Shown: piece after piece, positions 9,490 through 19,882 of the stretch
Numbering within the stretch: position 1 is the first letter of the stretch
Layout of the letters: every line of letters begins with the position of its first letter
DNA from: Pseudomonadota bacterium
GTDB taxonomy: Bacteria; Pseudomonadota; Alphaproteobacteria; SHVP01
Reading direction: 5' to 3'
DNA length: 45,935 nt
NCBI GenBank assembly: GCA_022566715.1
Contig: JADFIH010000008.1
Coordinates: 1 to 45,935 of the forward strand
The notes under the pieces: model-generated
The model's database searches: none
Told to the model about the DNA's origin: nothing
What the model saw: the letters and a program-made list of their open reading frames with translations, nothing else
Position numbers and translations under genes: made by a program

Positions 9490-10938
9490 CTAGAGCCGGC
9501 CCACAAACCTCAGAAAGTACCGGTTCCGATCGAAGTCCTGCGCGGCGACGTCGGAATCGCGCGTCGTCATGTTGACGCCGAATTCCGCGACGAAGCGGGG
9601 GTGAATCAGGTATTGCGCTGCGGCACGAAAATCGAACGTCCGGTCGTCGCGGGCGATGCCGCGAAAGTCCTCGATGACGTTCGAAACATCGGCGCTGAGA
9701 ATCAGATTCCGCAGAAGCTCGTGATCGATCCCAAGCGCCGCGGACGTGCGAAGGACGCCCGACGTGCCCGTAAGAGTCGTTTCCTCGACGGAACGTGAAA
9801 CCGCCGCCGTAACCGTGGTGAGCGTCGTTACATTCCAATCCACGCCAAGCTGGAACGTGGAGCCATTAACGTCGGGAAGCCCGGTATCGTCGAAGGATTG
9901 CGCGAACACGCCGACAAGAAAATCGACGAACACCGTTCCGGTAAGGTCGAGAACCAACCCGCCTTGAATGGCGTAGCCATCGGACTCCCTGTTGAAGCCG
10001 AGATCGTCGAGCGAGGCGTCGTATTCGGTCTGATTATAACTCCCCACGACCTGCGCCTCGGACGTCGGATTGATCTCCAATCCGATGCGCAGCGAAGCGC
10101 TGTACTCGGACCGGTCCCGGTCGTCATTGTTGATATTGGCGCCCGCCGCGGTCCTGGCGTCGTCGAAATCCAGCCGGCTAACCGATCCATTGAGCCCGAA
10201 GCTTACCCGGTTGAAACCGTGAAAAACGCCGACCTGGGCGGACGTCACGGCGAACTCCGTAGGCTCCAGGCCGCCGACGTCGTCCGGCGACGACCGTTGC
10301 TCGTGCTGAACGCCAAAGGCCGCGCCCGCCGTTATGTTCGTGGACCGCCGTACGTCGACCCGGCTATCGAAGCCAACATTGTAATCCTGGTAATCCTCCC
10401 GGCTGCGGTCGCTGAATCGCGCGAATTCGGCGTCCGCCGAGAAATTGAGGGCGTGATTGTTCCAGTCCGACTGAAGCCGAAGCGCCGGATTGACGAGGGT
10501 TACAAAATCATCGACTTCGTTCGTGTTGGTGGAAAAAATATTGTCGTCCCAACGCCCCGTAATGCCGATGGACGGAAAGACGAGGAATGAGCCCGACCGG
10601 GCGCCTTCCGGTTGGAAGCGGCGGCTCACCCGCTCCTCAATGCCCTCCCCGCGTTGCGGCCCGGCGCTCGTTTGGGCGAGAACGATCGGCGCTTCGGACG
10701 GGGTTTCAACCCAAGGAACCAAGGCTCCGCCGAGTGGCTCGGCAAGGGCGCCAGCGTCGGGACCGGACATACGCTCCCCCGTCGCGGCCGCCACGGACTG
10801 CGGAACGAAGGCAAACAACGAGACCGGAAGCATCAGGGCGAAGGCGGCCAAACGGTGACTGTTTGTCAGCCGTCCGGGGGCCTCGCTGGTCTTTCCGCCA
10901 TCTTTTCGAGACGATCCTTCACGAACATACTTCAACAC
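9490..10938 (-). CDS. Outer-membrane beta-barrel protein of EPS locus (EpsL/BBP2-like)
   Basis: Signal peptide-like N-terminus, alternating amphipathic strands, C-terminal 'NRYFLRFVGRL'; adjacent to wza/wzc. Confidence 0.8.
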   Translation of the reverse strand: MLKYVREGSSRKDGGKTSEAPGRLTNSHRLAAFALMLPVSLFAFVPQSVAAATGERMSGPDAGALAEPLGGALVPWVETPSEAPIVLAQTSAGPQRGEGIEERVSRRFQPEGARSGSFLVFPSIGITGRWDDNIFSTNTNEVDDFVTLVNPALRLQSDWNNHALNFSADAEFARFSDRSREDYQDYNVGFDSRVDVRRSTNITAGAAFGVQHEQRSSPDDVGGLEPTEFAVTSAQVGVFHGFNRVSFGLNGSVSRLDFDDARTAAGANINNDDRDRSEYSASLRIGLEINPTSEAQVVGSYNQTEYDASLDDLGFNRESDGYAIQGGLVLDLTGTVFVDFLVGVFAQSFDDTGLPDVNGSTFQLGVDWNVTTLTTVTAAVSRSVEETTLTGTSGVLRTSAALGIDHELLRNLILSADVSNVIEDFRGIARDDRTFDFRAAAQYLIHPRFVAEFGVNMTTRDSDVAAQDFDRNRYFLRFVGRL

Positions 10939-11143
10939 TAGCCTATCCTCCCCGGTCCGCGTTGTTCGTTCGATTGTAGTAACATGGCCCCCGCATTTAT
11001 AGGTCTAATGAGATTCTCTCAGCTCCCCCGCGGCCGGAGCCGGACGGGGTACCGCGCTTGCGTCGGCGTTGCGCCCGATTGCACGTCCGGCGCCCGTCCG
11101 CATCTCGACGCCACATCGAAGGGACGCCGCGGATGCGCCCCGC

Positions 11144-12280
11144 CTAAAGCGGATGTTCCAACGCTTGCAAATACTGCATGGCGATGTTGGAAGGTGCATA
11201 CCGCCGCCGAATTTCGGCGACATCCTTGGCGGCGACCCGATGGTTCGCGGGTGCGTCCAACACCTCCGAGATTCGGTCCGCCCACTCTCCCACGCTGTAC
11301 GGATCCTGCACGTAGGCGGCGCGGCCAAGCGTTACTTCCGGAAGGGAACCGCAACGAGTCGTAATCGTCGGGACGCCAAATCCCATTGCCTCGAGGGGAG
11401 GCATTCCAAAACCCTCGAAAACCGAAGGAAACGCAAACAGGGTTGCGTTCCGCAAGAGGCGGCCGAGTTCCTTATCGCTGAGGTAACCCGTTATCACCAC
11501 CGAATCGGACAGGCCTTCTTCGGCAATGAGCTTGCGCAAGTCGGTGCCGCCACGGGTTCCCAAAAGGCGATCCCCGGCCTGACCAACCAAGAGGAGTTTG
11601 TAGTCCGGGTGGCGCTTGCGGACCTCGCCGTACGCTCGGACCAAGGTTGCCAGGTTCTTGTGTGGATACTGCGCCGCCACGCTGAGAATGTATGGCTCGC
11701 CGGGAGGCGCGAGATCGTCTTCGTCCTCAAACCTCGTCCAATCGATCGGATCATGTATGACCGTTGTCCGGGCGGCCGCGGCGTCTCCATAGTGTTTTTC
11801 GATGTCGTCGCGCACCGACGAGGAGATCGCGATGACCTTGAATGCCTTCCGCAAGGTGAGCCGGTGCGCCATGTTCATCCAGGCCCGTCTCTGCCTCGAA
11901 AAATATTCAGGAAAATACCGATACTGAAGGTCGTGGATGACCGTCAGTGGGTTGCCGACCCGCCGTGGGATGATCGGCGGGGTAAAGTAGTTTGGAAAAA
12001 CCACCGCGTCCCCAGCGATTTCGCGGTCGAGACAGGCCATCTGCTCGGCCAGGAATCGGCGCGAGGACTTTCCTGTAACGATCATTTCGCCGCATTTTTC
12101 GCTTTCGAACCAACCGCGAAAACCGGGGTCGAGTTGATCGGGGTTCGCCACAAGCAGCTTGACCGGCTGGCCGATTTGGCGAAAACCCTTGATGAGGCCG
12201 TAGAGCATTTGCTCGGCCCCGCCGACCCGGCCGGCCTGCACGAAATGTGCGCTCACGAGGAGATCCATCCGGCTGTTCAT
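11144..12280 (-). CDS. Glycosyltransferase (GT4-like)
   Basis: 'GGAEQMLYGLIKGF', 'VIHDLQYRYFPEYFS', 'PYILSVAAQYPHKNLATLVRAYGEVRKRHPDYKLLLVG', 'FAFPSVFEGFGMPPLEAMGFGVPTITTRCGSLPEV'. Track start 12424; MNSRMDLLVSAHFV start at 12280 looks more natural. Confidence 0.9.
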   Translation of the reverse strand: MNSRMDLLVSAHFVQAGRVGGAEQMLYGLIKGFRQIGQPVKLLVANPDQLDPGFRGWFESEKCGEMIVTGKSSRRFLAEQMACLDREIAGDAVVFPNYFTPPIIPRRVGNPLTVIHDLQYRYFPEYFSRQRRAWMNMAHRLTLRKAFKVIAISSSVRDDIEKHYGDAAAARTTVIHDPIDWTRFEDEDDLAPPGEPYILSVAAQYPHKNLATLVRAYGEVRKRHPDYKLLLVGQAGDRLLGTRGGTDLRKLIAEEGLSDSVVITGYLSDKELGRLLRNATLFAFPSVFEGFGMPPLEAMGFGVPTITTRCGSLPEVTLGRAAYVQDPYSVGEWADRISEVLDAPANHRVAAKDVAEIRRRYAPSNIAMQYLQALEHPL

Positions 12281-12284
12281 GGAG

Positions 12285-12350
12285 GCCGAAACCTGGGGCG
12301 CCGGAATCCCAGGTATCGAAACCCGGGACGCCGGAACCCGTTGCGTCCGG
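12285..12350 (-). repeat. 15-bp-period degenerate tandem repeat just upstream of the GT start
   Basis: GAAACCTGGGGCGCC / GGAATCCCAGGTATC / GAAACCCGGGACGCC / GGAACCCGTTGCGTC. Confidence 0.65.
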
Positions 12351-12458
12351 GCGGCCCGCACCGCGCTGTTCATTGCGTTTCCGCTGCCGTCATGGGGCGC
12401 CGTGCGCCGCTCGGCCGGGTGCATCGGTCATTCGCGGCGGAATGCAGGCGGGGCCGCG

Positions 12459-13718
12459 TCACGAGAACCGGCCCGTTCTGACTTTCTTCCACCCACGGCT
12501 CCTTTTGCCGGATGATTTGATCCAAAGTGTTCCATCCGTTTTCGAACAAAGCGATCCAGGGGGCGCAACGACTTGACCTTCCGGTCCAACGTCCGTCGAC
12601 GACCAGATGACCGGACCAAGCTGCATCGACGTTTGCAGGCTGCCGCTAAACTTCGCCTGTTCCCGATGCTTGCTGTTGATGCCGGTTTTCAGATCGCGGT
12701 AGACCCAGTCGTAGCCGTCGTTGATGAGGTTGCGGTAGGTCGTCTGGGGCCCCGCGCCATTGCCATCCTCGATCAGAACGACCGCCTCGTCGGTCCCTTT
12801 GACCGCGCCGGCTTTCCACGCCGCGATGTTGTCCAAGGTGAGATATAGCCCGTTGCCGCCTCTGATCGGGCGGTACCGAATGACGGCGCGGTGCTGGTCG
12901 GGCCGTGTCGCTTCCGTTTCGAGGCTGTAGACGGCGAAGTGCCCGCTGCCGAAACTGTTGTGGTCGATCTGAATCGGGAATTCGCCGCTGTCGTCTATTT
13001 GAATTCCAAACATGGCGATCGCGACATTGTTCGTCGCCGGCCCGCCCGTGTAGCGGAAGAAATGCTTTCCGCAGTTGGTGCCGGTCACGTTGAACAAGTA
13101 AAAGTTCGAGGCGGCTTCCTCGATATGGATGCCGGTCCGTGGCGCGCTTACCAGCATGACGTCGCGTATGGTGGTATTGAAGCCGGGTCTTCTTAGCCGA
13201 ATGAGATCGAAATCGCCTTCGTTATTCGCCCTGTTCCCGTCAATGACCATCCCCTCGAATATGACGGCGTGGGCCCAGTCATCGAATGAGTCCCGGGGAG
13301 CGAACAAATGCGTGCGCCGGTTGTCCGCCAGTCTGACGACGGTTCCGCCGTATTCTCCTCCCATGGCGCCGCTATTCAGGGGCGCCCCGGAGCCATGGAA
13401 GCGTATGTTGGCCGAACAATCTATGGGCGTGTCGTCCTCGACATACAGGCCAGGGCCGATATACACGTCGCCGGATTTTCTCGCCGTCGGTCCAGATCCT
13501 TCCTCCGGCAGGGATCTGACCGCCGCGGCCACGCTTCGCTTCGCGGACGCCGGTGAGCGCCCGTCGTTGGTGTCCTTGCCGTCGGCGCGGACGTAGCGGA
13601 CTTTGTCAACGGTGGTGGCCGCCGCCGCATCCGACGAGATACCGCGGAGCACCGCGGGCGAGGCACCGATGACCGCGGCCGACAGCCCGAACGCCTTTAG
13701 AAGCTCTCGTCTTTTCAT
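12459..13718 (-). CDS. Tat-exported right-handed beta-helix protein, possible polysaccharide lyase/hydrolase
   Basis: Tat-like 'MKRRELLKAFGLSAAVIGASPAVLRGISSDAAAA', 'YVRADGKDTNDGRSPASAKRSVAAAV' pectate-lyase-like start; repeated strand-rich core. Confidence 0.75.
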   Translation of the reverse strand: MKRRELLKAFGLSAAVIGASPAVLRGISSDAAAATTVDKVRYVRADGKDTNDGRSPASAKRSVAAAVRSLPEEGSGPTARKSGDVYIGPGLYVEDDTPIDCSANIRFHGSGAPLNSGAMGGEYGGTVVRLADNRRTHLFAPRDSFDDWAHAVIFEGMVIDGNRANNEGDFDLIRLRRPGFNTTIRDVMLVSAPRTGIHIEEAASNFYLFNVTGTNCGKHFFRYTGGPATNNVAIAMFGIQIDDSGEFPIQIDHNSFGSGHFAVYSLETEATRPDQHRAVIRYRPIRGGNGLYLTLDNIAAWKAGAVKGTDEAVVLIEDGNGAGPQTTYRNLINDGYDWVYRDLKTGINSKHREQAKFSGSLQTSMQLGPVIWSSTDVGPEGQVVAPPGSLCSKTDGTLWIKSSGKRSRGWKKVRTGRFS

Positions 13719-13742
13719 CCCGCATCACTCCATCTCAAAACC

Positions 13743-15089
13743 TCAGACATAGGAAACGTGGCCTGGATTTTCCGCGACGGTCTGGGTGGCGATCCGCGCC
13801 TCCCGCCTTTGCCTTTCGCTCAGGGCGATTCCAAAACCCATTACGCTCCAAAACCAAATTCCGCCTTGCGGGCCTTCGAGGTAAACGTCAAACGACATGT
13901 TGACGAGCAAGGCCGTCGTATATGCGAGAATCCAGAGGCTGGCGTTCGCGAAGTGCCGTTGTCCAAGCCGGCGGGCACTCAAGTAGGCTTTGGTCATGGA
14001 GGCGTAGAATGTCACCAGGACCATCACCCACAGCACCAACCCGGGCACGCCCGAACGCGCCAGAATCGTTATGTGTGCGTTGTGGGGGCTGCGAAGGCTT
14101 CCGTTCGTCTGGAACCCGTCGCTATCGGCCAGATTGATCCCGAAGCCTTTGCCGGTCCAGAAGTTGTCGCCAAAAATCGTGTAGTTAATGACCTTGCCCC
14201 ACCAGTCGAGGCGCCATTGAACCGTTCCGGCGAGCCCGCTGTTGCGGGAACTGTCGAAGATGCTGACCGCGTTTTCGACGACCTGTGAGAGGGAGATCGT
14301 ACGATCGAAGATCTGTACGTTGCCCACCACGGTGAACAAAAGAGCGAAGGCCCCGAGGGCGAGACCCGCCCCCAGCAACAGCCGCGGCGACTGCTTGGTT
14401 CGGCGAAACGCGAGAACCAGCAGGATGGCAGCGACGACGGCGAGCATTCCGCCCCGGCTTTTCGCGGCCAAAACCACGAAGGCGACGGACCATGCGCCCC
14501 ACAGCAGCAAATCCCGGCGCTGCGCCAGGGACCGCACCACCGGATGCACTTTGTGAAGGCCAAGGAGCATGAAGGCGCCCGCGCCGGCGATATGAACGCC
14601 GATATCGCCGGGTTTCACGGCCAAGATCGGCACGTCGCCTCCCGGCATGCGTGGAAGGGACTCGCCGAATAACGTGGACAGCAAGAATGCAATGGGCGCC
14701 CAAATCAGGAACCAGGAAAACCAACTTCCGTACCAGTCGAGCACGCGTGCTTCCAGGCCCGACTTCATCAACACGCCGCCCACCAGCAACGCGAATAAGG
14801 CGTAGATCCAGACGGCGCTGTCCCGATAGACCATAAGTCCGAAGGTGCCGACGTCGGGAAGGGCGACCAGCAGGCTCCATCCGACGTAAGCGAGCACCAT
14901 CCAGCTCACGGGCGACCGCAAGACCCTTGTGCTGACGGAACCGGCGGCCGCGACCAACAGTCCGGCCAGCAGCGCGATCTCTCCGACGAACAACGGCGAA
15001 CGCGGAAGTGATGCAAAGCCCCTGTCGAGAAAGGCATACCCCAGAAGCAGGCCCGCCATGATGACGAGGTAGAGTTTGCTGGCGGTCAT
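13743..15089 (-). CDS. O-antigen ligase/polymerase family membrane protein (Wzy-like)
   Basis: Polytopic; 'WRLDWWGKVINYTIFGDNFWTGKGFGINLADSDGFQTNGSLRSPHNAHITILARSGVPGLVLWVMV' Wzy_C-type loop. Confidence 0.88.
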   Translation of the reverse strand: MTASKLYLVIMAGLLLGYAFLDRGFASLPRSPLFVGEIALLAGLLVAAAGSVSTRVLRSPVSWMVLAYVGWSLLVALPDVGTFGLMVYRDSAVWIYALFALLVGGVLMKSGLEARVLDWYGSWFSWFLIWAPIAFLLSTLFGESLPRMPGGDVPILAVKPGDIGVHIAGAGAFMLLGLHKVHPVVRSLAQRRDLLLWGAWSVAFVVLAAKSRGGMLAVVAAILLVLAFRRTKQSPRLLLGAGLALGAFALLFTVVGNVQIFDRTISLSQVVENAVSIFDSSRNSGLAGTVQWRLDWWGKVINYTIFGDNFWTGKGFGINLADSDGFQTNGSLRSPHNAHITILARSGVPGLVLWVMVLVTFYASMTKAYLSARRLGQRHFANASLWILAYTTALLVNMSFDVYLEGPQGGIWFWSVMGFGIALSERQRREARIATQTVAENPGHVSYV

Positions 15090-15147
15090 CCAGGTCTCGC
15101 CGTGTTCGCCGCCGGCATGCGGGCTGATTGCATGCCTAGGATCGGCG

Positions 15148-16449
15148 TCATGGTCGAATTCCCACCGAGGCCTTCACATGCCGGCCGCCCGCCAAGCCCC
15201 GCAGCCACCGAACGAGTCCCAGACTCAGGGCCGAAATCGACACAACGAGAACCAAAAGGAACCCCATCGCCGCGCCGGTCACCCCGAACGCGTGGATAAG
15301 GGGATAGGCGGAGACAAGCGCAACGAAGGCGGAAAGTACCGCGGCCACGAAAATCGGCATCGTGTGCTCAACGGCCTTGAGCGCGGCCTGCAGAACCACC
15401 TGGACAAAAACCAGCACATAAATGACCGCGAACCACCGCACCAAACCCCCAAAACCGACATACGCGTCGCCGAAGACGAGACCCAGCCAGAACTCCGGCG
15501 TCGCGCCAATCGCGATCCCGACAACAATCGTAACCGTGCCCCCGGTCAGCGCGACGCTCTGTATATAACTCAGGAGACCGGCGGCGCCCTGGTGATGAAA
15601 ATGCCAGCTCGCCTTCGCGGGCAGAACGTTCTGCAATCCCAACGCAATAACCTGATTGACCCCCATGAGGTTTTGGGCCGCCCTGAGCGCCCCGACCGCC
15701 GTGGGCCCGAGCGCCGCACCGGCGGCAATCACGTATAGGTAGCCCGCGCTGAACTGGAGGACGGCGTCCGCGGCAAGCCAGCGCGCGAACCGCCAATGCC
15801 GGCGGGTCACTTCGCGAAACGGTAGTTCGGACCAAGTCAATCGCTGAACAAGCAAACCCCCGACCAATATGGCCGCCGACGAGGTCGCGACGACGGCCCA
15901 AAGCGCGCTGCTCGCGGTGAGCGACCCGCTCACGAACAACCAGGCGACAATGCCCACCTGCCCGCAGTAGCTCGTAATATCGACGCTCAGCGCCGCGCCG
16001 CGCCGGCCCAGCAAAAAAAAGTAGCGGCGCAGAAAATCCTTCGCTTGATAGGCCGCGGCGCTGAGCGCGATCGGTATGGTCAATTCTCCGACGCCCCATT
16101 GCGGTGCGAATATCGCGCTTATTGCGACGGCGGCCGCGACGATCACGAAGGTTCCCGCCGCGAAGATCGCCTGCTGAAGAAACACCACCCCAAAATAGGC
16201 AGGCCGAATGCCCTCGTCCTGCTTCGGGCCGATGCTCATCATCGGGGCGCTGATCAGCGCGAATTGAATGCCGGCAAAGAACAGAACGACGAACCAGGCG
16301 AGCGAGTACACGCCAAACGCACCGGGCCCGAGCGCCCGGGCAATGAAAATGACCGTCAGGAAATTAGCACCGCTGACCAGCGCCTGATCGGCGATGGGAA
16401 AGGCCGATGATCCCAGTACCTTTTTCGACATCAATGCCGTCAAGATCAC
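15148..16449 (-). CDS. Lipopolysaccharide/polysaccharide flippase (Wzx-like)
   Basis: 12+ TM pattern, 'QALVSGANFLTVIFIARALGPGAFGVYSLAWFVVLFF' MATE/PST-type N-terminus. Confidence 0.88.
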   Translation of the reverse strand: MILTALMSKKVLGSSAFPIADQALVSGANFLTVIFIARALGPGAFGVYSLAWFVVLFFAGIQFALISAPMMSIGPKQDEGIRPAYFGVVFLQQAIFAAGTFVIVAAAVAISAIFAPQWGVGELTIPIALSAAAYQAKDFLRRYFFLLGRRGAALSVDITSYCGQVGIVAWLFVSGSLTASSALWAVVATSSAAILVGGLLVQRLTWSELPFREVTRRHWRFARWLAADAVLQFSAGYLYVIAAGAALGPTAVGALRAAQNLMGVNQVIALGLQNVLPAKASWHFHHQGAAGLLSYIQSVALTGGTVTIVVGIAIGATPEFWLGLVFGDAYVGFGGLVRWFAVIYVLVFVQVVLQAALKAVEHTMPIFVAAVLSAFVALVSAYPLIHAFGVTGAAMGFLLVLVVSISALSLGLVRWLRGLAGGRHVKASVGIRP

Positions 16450-17765
16450 TTGGCCACCCGCGCCGCTTGTCCGTCCCGAACCACCCGGGCGTAAAGCTCC
16501 TCAACTGTTTGCAGTCTCGAATCCCAGCCGAACAGCTTTTGCGCCGCCGCCATGCCATCCTTGCTCGCGCGGGCAAGCGGCGCCCGCCGCGCGATGAACC
16601 CGAGCAAGGCCGCCCGGATTTCCTCGACGGTCCGCTTGCGCGACCGCGCGGGAACGAGGAACCCGCCGCCTTCACGCAGCAGGACCGCGGGCCCCGCACG
16701 GTCCAGGGCCAACACCGGCAGCCCCAACGCCAAAGCCTCGCAGATCGCCGAGCCCCCACTATCCCGGAGGCTTGGAAAGACGAGCAAATGAGCCTTCGAC
16801 ATCCAGCGCAGCGCTTCGGTCCGCGGCACCGGACCGGTAAACTCGACCACGTCCTCCAGCCCAAGGGTCTTGGTTCGCCGCTCCAGATACGCCTTGCCCG
16901 GGCCGCCGCCGACCAGCACAAAGTGAATTCGCCGCCGCGACGCGGGATCGATCCCGGCAAGCGCCTCGAGTATCAGGGTATGCGCCCTCATCCGGACGAA
17001 CTCGCCGACTCCTAGTATCAACAAGGGGTCGCCCGACGGTTCGTAACGGCCGCGGGGCTCGGCCGAGACCGCGTTGGCCGGAAGCAAGACAAAATTGCCC
17101 TTTGGATGAATCCGTTTCAGGCCCCTCAACGTGTCCTGGTTCGAAACCAGGATCGCGCTGGAGTACCGCAATGTCCGGCGTACGCCCGGCAGCCAGGGCG
17201 AAATCCAGTTGGACATCTGACGCGTCGCCTCGAAGGCGAATCTCCAGCCCACAAGCGGAAACAGCCGCAGCGGAATACTTTCGAGACCCGCGACCGGCCC
17301 CCAAATGAACGGAGGATTTCCCGGTCTCGCGAGCCGCCCGTGAAACCGGAAGGAATGGAAGGTGAGCTGGTGAACGACGTCGAATCGCCGTTGGCGCAAA
17401 AGGCGCTCGCCAAGGCGCGCCGCCGCCCTTTGCCAGAACCAGTAGTAGAGGTACCAGCCGGGCCATCCCATCCGGCTCAAAAAGCGGAATTTCGATTCGT
17501 CGATACCGATCAGGTGCAGGTTCTTGGGACGCAGGGACTCGCTATGCCGGACGCCTTGCTCCCAGGCAATGACCGTGACGCGATGCTTGGCGGACAGGCG
17601 GCTGACCCATTCCCAACCGAGAAGATGTTCGCCTCCCAACGCCGGACTGCAGGCGTAAGCAATGATCAGGACGCGCAACGGACGTGCGCCGCCATCCGCC
17701 TCGGGCCGGGCGCGGGCAGAGCCGTCCTCGGCCGCAACCGGCGTAATCCGCTCCTGAACCGACAT
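16446..17765 (-). CDS. Glycosyltransferase (GT4/GT1-like)
   Basis: 'RVLIIAYACSPALGGEHLLGWEWVSRLSAKHRVTVIA', 'HLLVFPSLRDSGGSAICEALALGLPVLALDRAGPAVLL'; 4-bp overlap with the upstream flippase gene. Confidence 0.9.
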   Translation of the reverse strand: MSVQERITPVAAEDGSARARPEADGGARPLRVLIIAYACSPALGGEHLLGWEWVSRLSAKHRVTVIAWEQGVRHSESLRPKNLHLIGIDESKFRFLSRMGWPGWYLYYWFWQRAAARLGERLLRQRRFDVVHQLTFHSFRFHGRLARPGNPPFIWGPVAGLESIPLRLFPLVGWRFAFEATRQMSNWISPWLPGVRRTLRYSSAILVSNQDTLRGLKRIHPKGNFVLLPANAVSAEPRGRYEPSGDPLLILGVGEFVRMRAHTLILEALAGIDPASRRRIHFVLVGGGPGKAYLERRTKTLGLEDVVEFTGPVPRTEALRWMSKAHLLVFPSLRDSGGSAICEALALGLPVLALDRAGPAVLLREGGGFLVPARSRKRTVEEIRAALLGFIARRAPLARASKDGMAAAQKLFGWDSRLQTVEELYARVVRDGQAARVAK

Positions 17766-17768
17766 CGC

Positions 17769-19079
17769 CTAGCCGGCCGCCGCCGCGGCAAGAACGGGGG
17801 CCGCCGCCCCGGCAGCGCCCCAGTCTTGCGCAAGGTTGAAGGCTGAAAGGATGTTGTCTTCGATCGAGCAGTAGGCCCAGGTGCCGTAACGGCCCAGGAC
17901 AAACACATTGCGCCGGGCCAGACTCTCGATGGCTTTGGCCGCCGCTTCTTGCGACGCCTCGCTCACGTGCACATAAGCCGGATCCATCAGGACGCTGGCC
18001 CAACTCACCAGCTCATGATCCACGATCACGCCGCAGCGCCGTAGATCCGCGATCGTGCGTTCGAACAGGGCGTCGAGTTTCATGGGGGCGCCGGACGGCA
18101 GGGCGATTTCCACGTAGAGGCTCATCCTGTCCTGACCCAGGATGTTGTCGTAGTGCCCCACCCGGTAGAAAACCTGTTCCGGATCGGGGTAATAGACCCA
18201 GTGATCGGACCGGGGCGACGGGCGGTCGAACCCCAGGTTGAAAACCAGCACCTTGTTCGCCGTAAACACGCTCTCGTCGAAGGTGATCCCGCAGAGCCGC
18301 AACAGACGCGGAAGCGGCACCGAGGAAACCAGCCTGTCGTACCGCAAGGTCTCGCCCCCGGCCCGCACGGTTTGTTCGCCGAGATCGATCCCGCCGCATT
18401 CGACGCCCAAATGAATGACGCCGCTCGGCACATAGGACGCCAGGGCGTCGACGAACCCTTTCGCGCCCCTCCGGTGATAGCGGAAGGTATCGTTGTAGGT
18501 CGGCTGGGTTGCGCGGCCCGTCAACACCTCGAGAAGCTTCGAGAACTCGACGTGCGGGAAAAACCTTCCCATCGCGGCGGGGTCGAGCCGTTCCGCCGAC
18601 GTCGCGTATTGCTTTTCCGTGTAAGGAATCAGAAACAACTCCGCTATGGACGCACCGTAGCGGGCGACGAGCATTTCCCGGAAGTTCCGGTAGCGGCCCG
18701 TGTCTTGCCGCTGCGCCTCGTGCATGTCGGCGAGACAGCGCAGCAAGTCCGGCTGGGGAAGCTGGTGAATGTTGAACTGGAACGGATAATCGATGTAGGT
18801 GTCGCGGAAATACACTCGGGTCCGTTTCTTGGACGTGACGATATCTTCCGCATTCATTCGGGCTTCAAGGTAGTCGGCCACCCACTTCTCGCGGAAATGG
18901 AAGAAGTGGCCCGAATAGTCCCAAGTGAATCCGTCCTGATAGATGGTCCGGCAATATCCACCGAGCTCATCTTCCTTTTCGAGCAAAAGGCAATCGAAAC
19001 GATCGGCTAGGAACCCGGCGACGGAGAGGCCCGTAACGCCGCCGCCGATGATCAGCACCTTGTCCTTCACCGGACTCAC
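17769..19079 (-). CDS. FAD-dependent amine oxidase/protoporphyrinogen-oxidase-like protein
   Basis: 'KVLIIGGGVTGLSVAGFLADRFDCLLLEKEDELGGYCRTIYQDGFTWDYSGHFFHFR'. GTG start at 19079 overlaps the preceding stop as GTGA, so track start 19238 is probably too early. Confidence 0.88.
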   Translation of the reverse strand: MSPVKDKVLIIGGGVTGLSVAGFLADRFDCLLLEKEDELGGYCRTIYQDGFTWDYSGHFFHFREKWVADYLEARMNAEDIVTSKKRTRVYFRDTYIDYPFQFNIHQLPQPDLLRCLADMHEAQRQDTGRYRNFREMLVARYGASIAELFLIPYTEKQYATSAERLDPAAMGRFFPHVEFSKLLEVLTGRATQPTYNDTFRYHRRGAKGFVDALASYVPSGVIHLGVECGGIDLGEQTVRAGGETLRYDRLVSSVPLPRLLRLCGITFDESVFTANKVLVFNLGFDRPSPRSDHWVYYPDPEQVFYRVGHYDNILGQDRMSLYVEIALPSGAPMKLDALFERTIADLRRCGVIVDHELVSWASVLMDPAYVHVSEASQEAAAKAIESLARRNVFVLGRYGTWAYCSIEDNILSAFNLAQDWGAAGAAAPVLAAAAAG

Positions 19080-19882
19080 CGGCCGCCGACAAGCGCCTGA
19101 TCGCGCAACCGGGTATACGCACCTTCCGGCAGCACGGTTTTGACGCCTTGTTTGATTCGGTACGGCCAAGCGCGCGCCCGGCCGTCGAGGATGCGGCGGA
19201 AGGCGGCGAGATCGCGGTGGCCAAACATCGGCCAACACCGCACCTTTCCTTCAAGGGGAAAGCCCGCATAGCCCCATTCCATCGTCCGCATGACCTTGTA
19301 ACCGGCGATCTCGGCGGCGATGAAACAGTCCAGCGAATAGTCGCCGTTGGGAAAAGCGAACCACGCGACCTCCGCGCCGATCAAGTCTTCCAGCGCGGCT
19401 TTGGACCGTTCGCATTCCTTGCGCCGCTGCTCGAAACTGAGCTTCGTGAGACGCCGGTGCGACATGGAGTGGGACCCAATCGTGTGTCCGCTCTCGGCCA
19501 ACCGGCGAACGTCCGCGCGGCCAAGGTAACCCTTGGATTCGAGGCGATCGACGACGATAAAGAAGACCGCCGGCAACCCCTGACCCGCCAACACCTCCGC
19601 CCCGTCCAGGTGATCGGACGTACCGTCATCGAAGCTTAGGCAAACGTGCGTGCCGTCCATCATTTGGATGAGAGGACCGCTCACGCTGCGTACGCGCGTC
19701 GAAACCTCTTCCATTTGCCGCTCGAAATCGGCAAGGGACACATCGTAATGAACGGTGCGCACGCCCGGCGCAACGAGGCGGTGATAGGTTAGGAATGCGA
19801 CAGCGCCCTGCTTGACCAACATTCGTCCTTTCACCCGCGCGTTTCGCGGCCGCCATAAGTGCGGCGGCGGCGCGTTTTGCAC
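19076..19882 (-). CDS. Polysaccharide deacetylase family protein
   Basis: 'GTHVCLSFDDGTSDHLDGAEVLAGQGLPAVFFIVVDRL', 'HTIGSHSMSHRRLTKLS' NodB-fold motifs. Confidence 0.9.
   Translation of the reverse strand: MQNAPPPHLWRPRNARVKGRMLVKQGAVAFLTYHRLVAPGVRTVHYDVSLADFERQMEEVSTRVRSVSGPLIQMMDGTHVCLSFDDGTSDHLDGAEVLAGQGLPAVFFIVVDRLESKGYLGRADVRRLAESGHTIGSHSMSHRRLTKLSFEQRRKECERSKAALEDLIGAEVAWFAFPNGDYSLDCFIAAEIAGYKVMRTMEWGYAGFPLEGKVRCWPMFGHRDLAAFRRILDGRARAWPYRIKQGVKTVLPEGAYTRLRDQALVGGR

Noticed and set aside
11069-12481. 470-aa plus-strand ORF
   Set aside because: Antisense to the GT4 gene, no recognisable domain.
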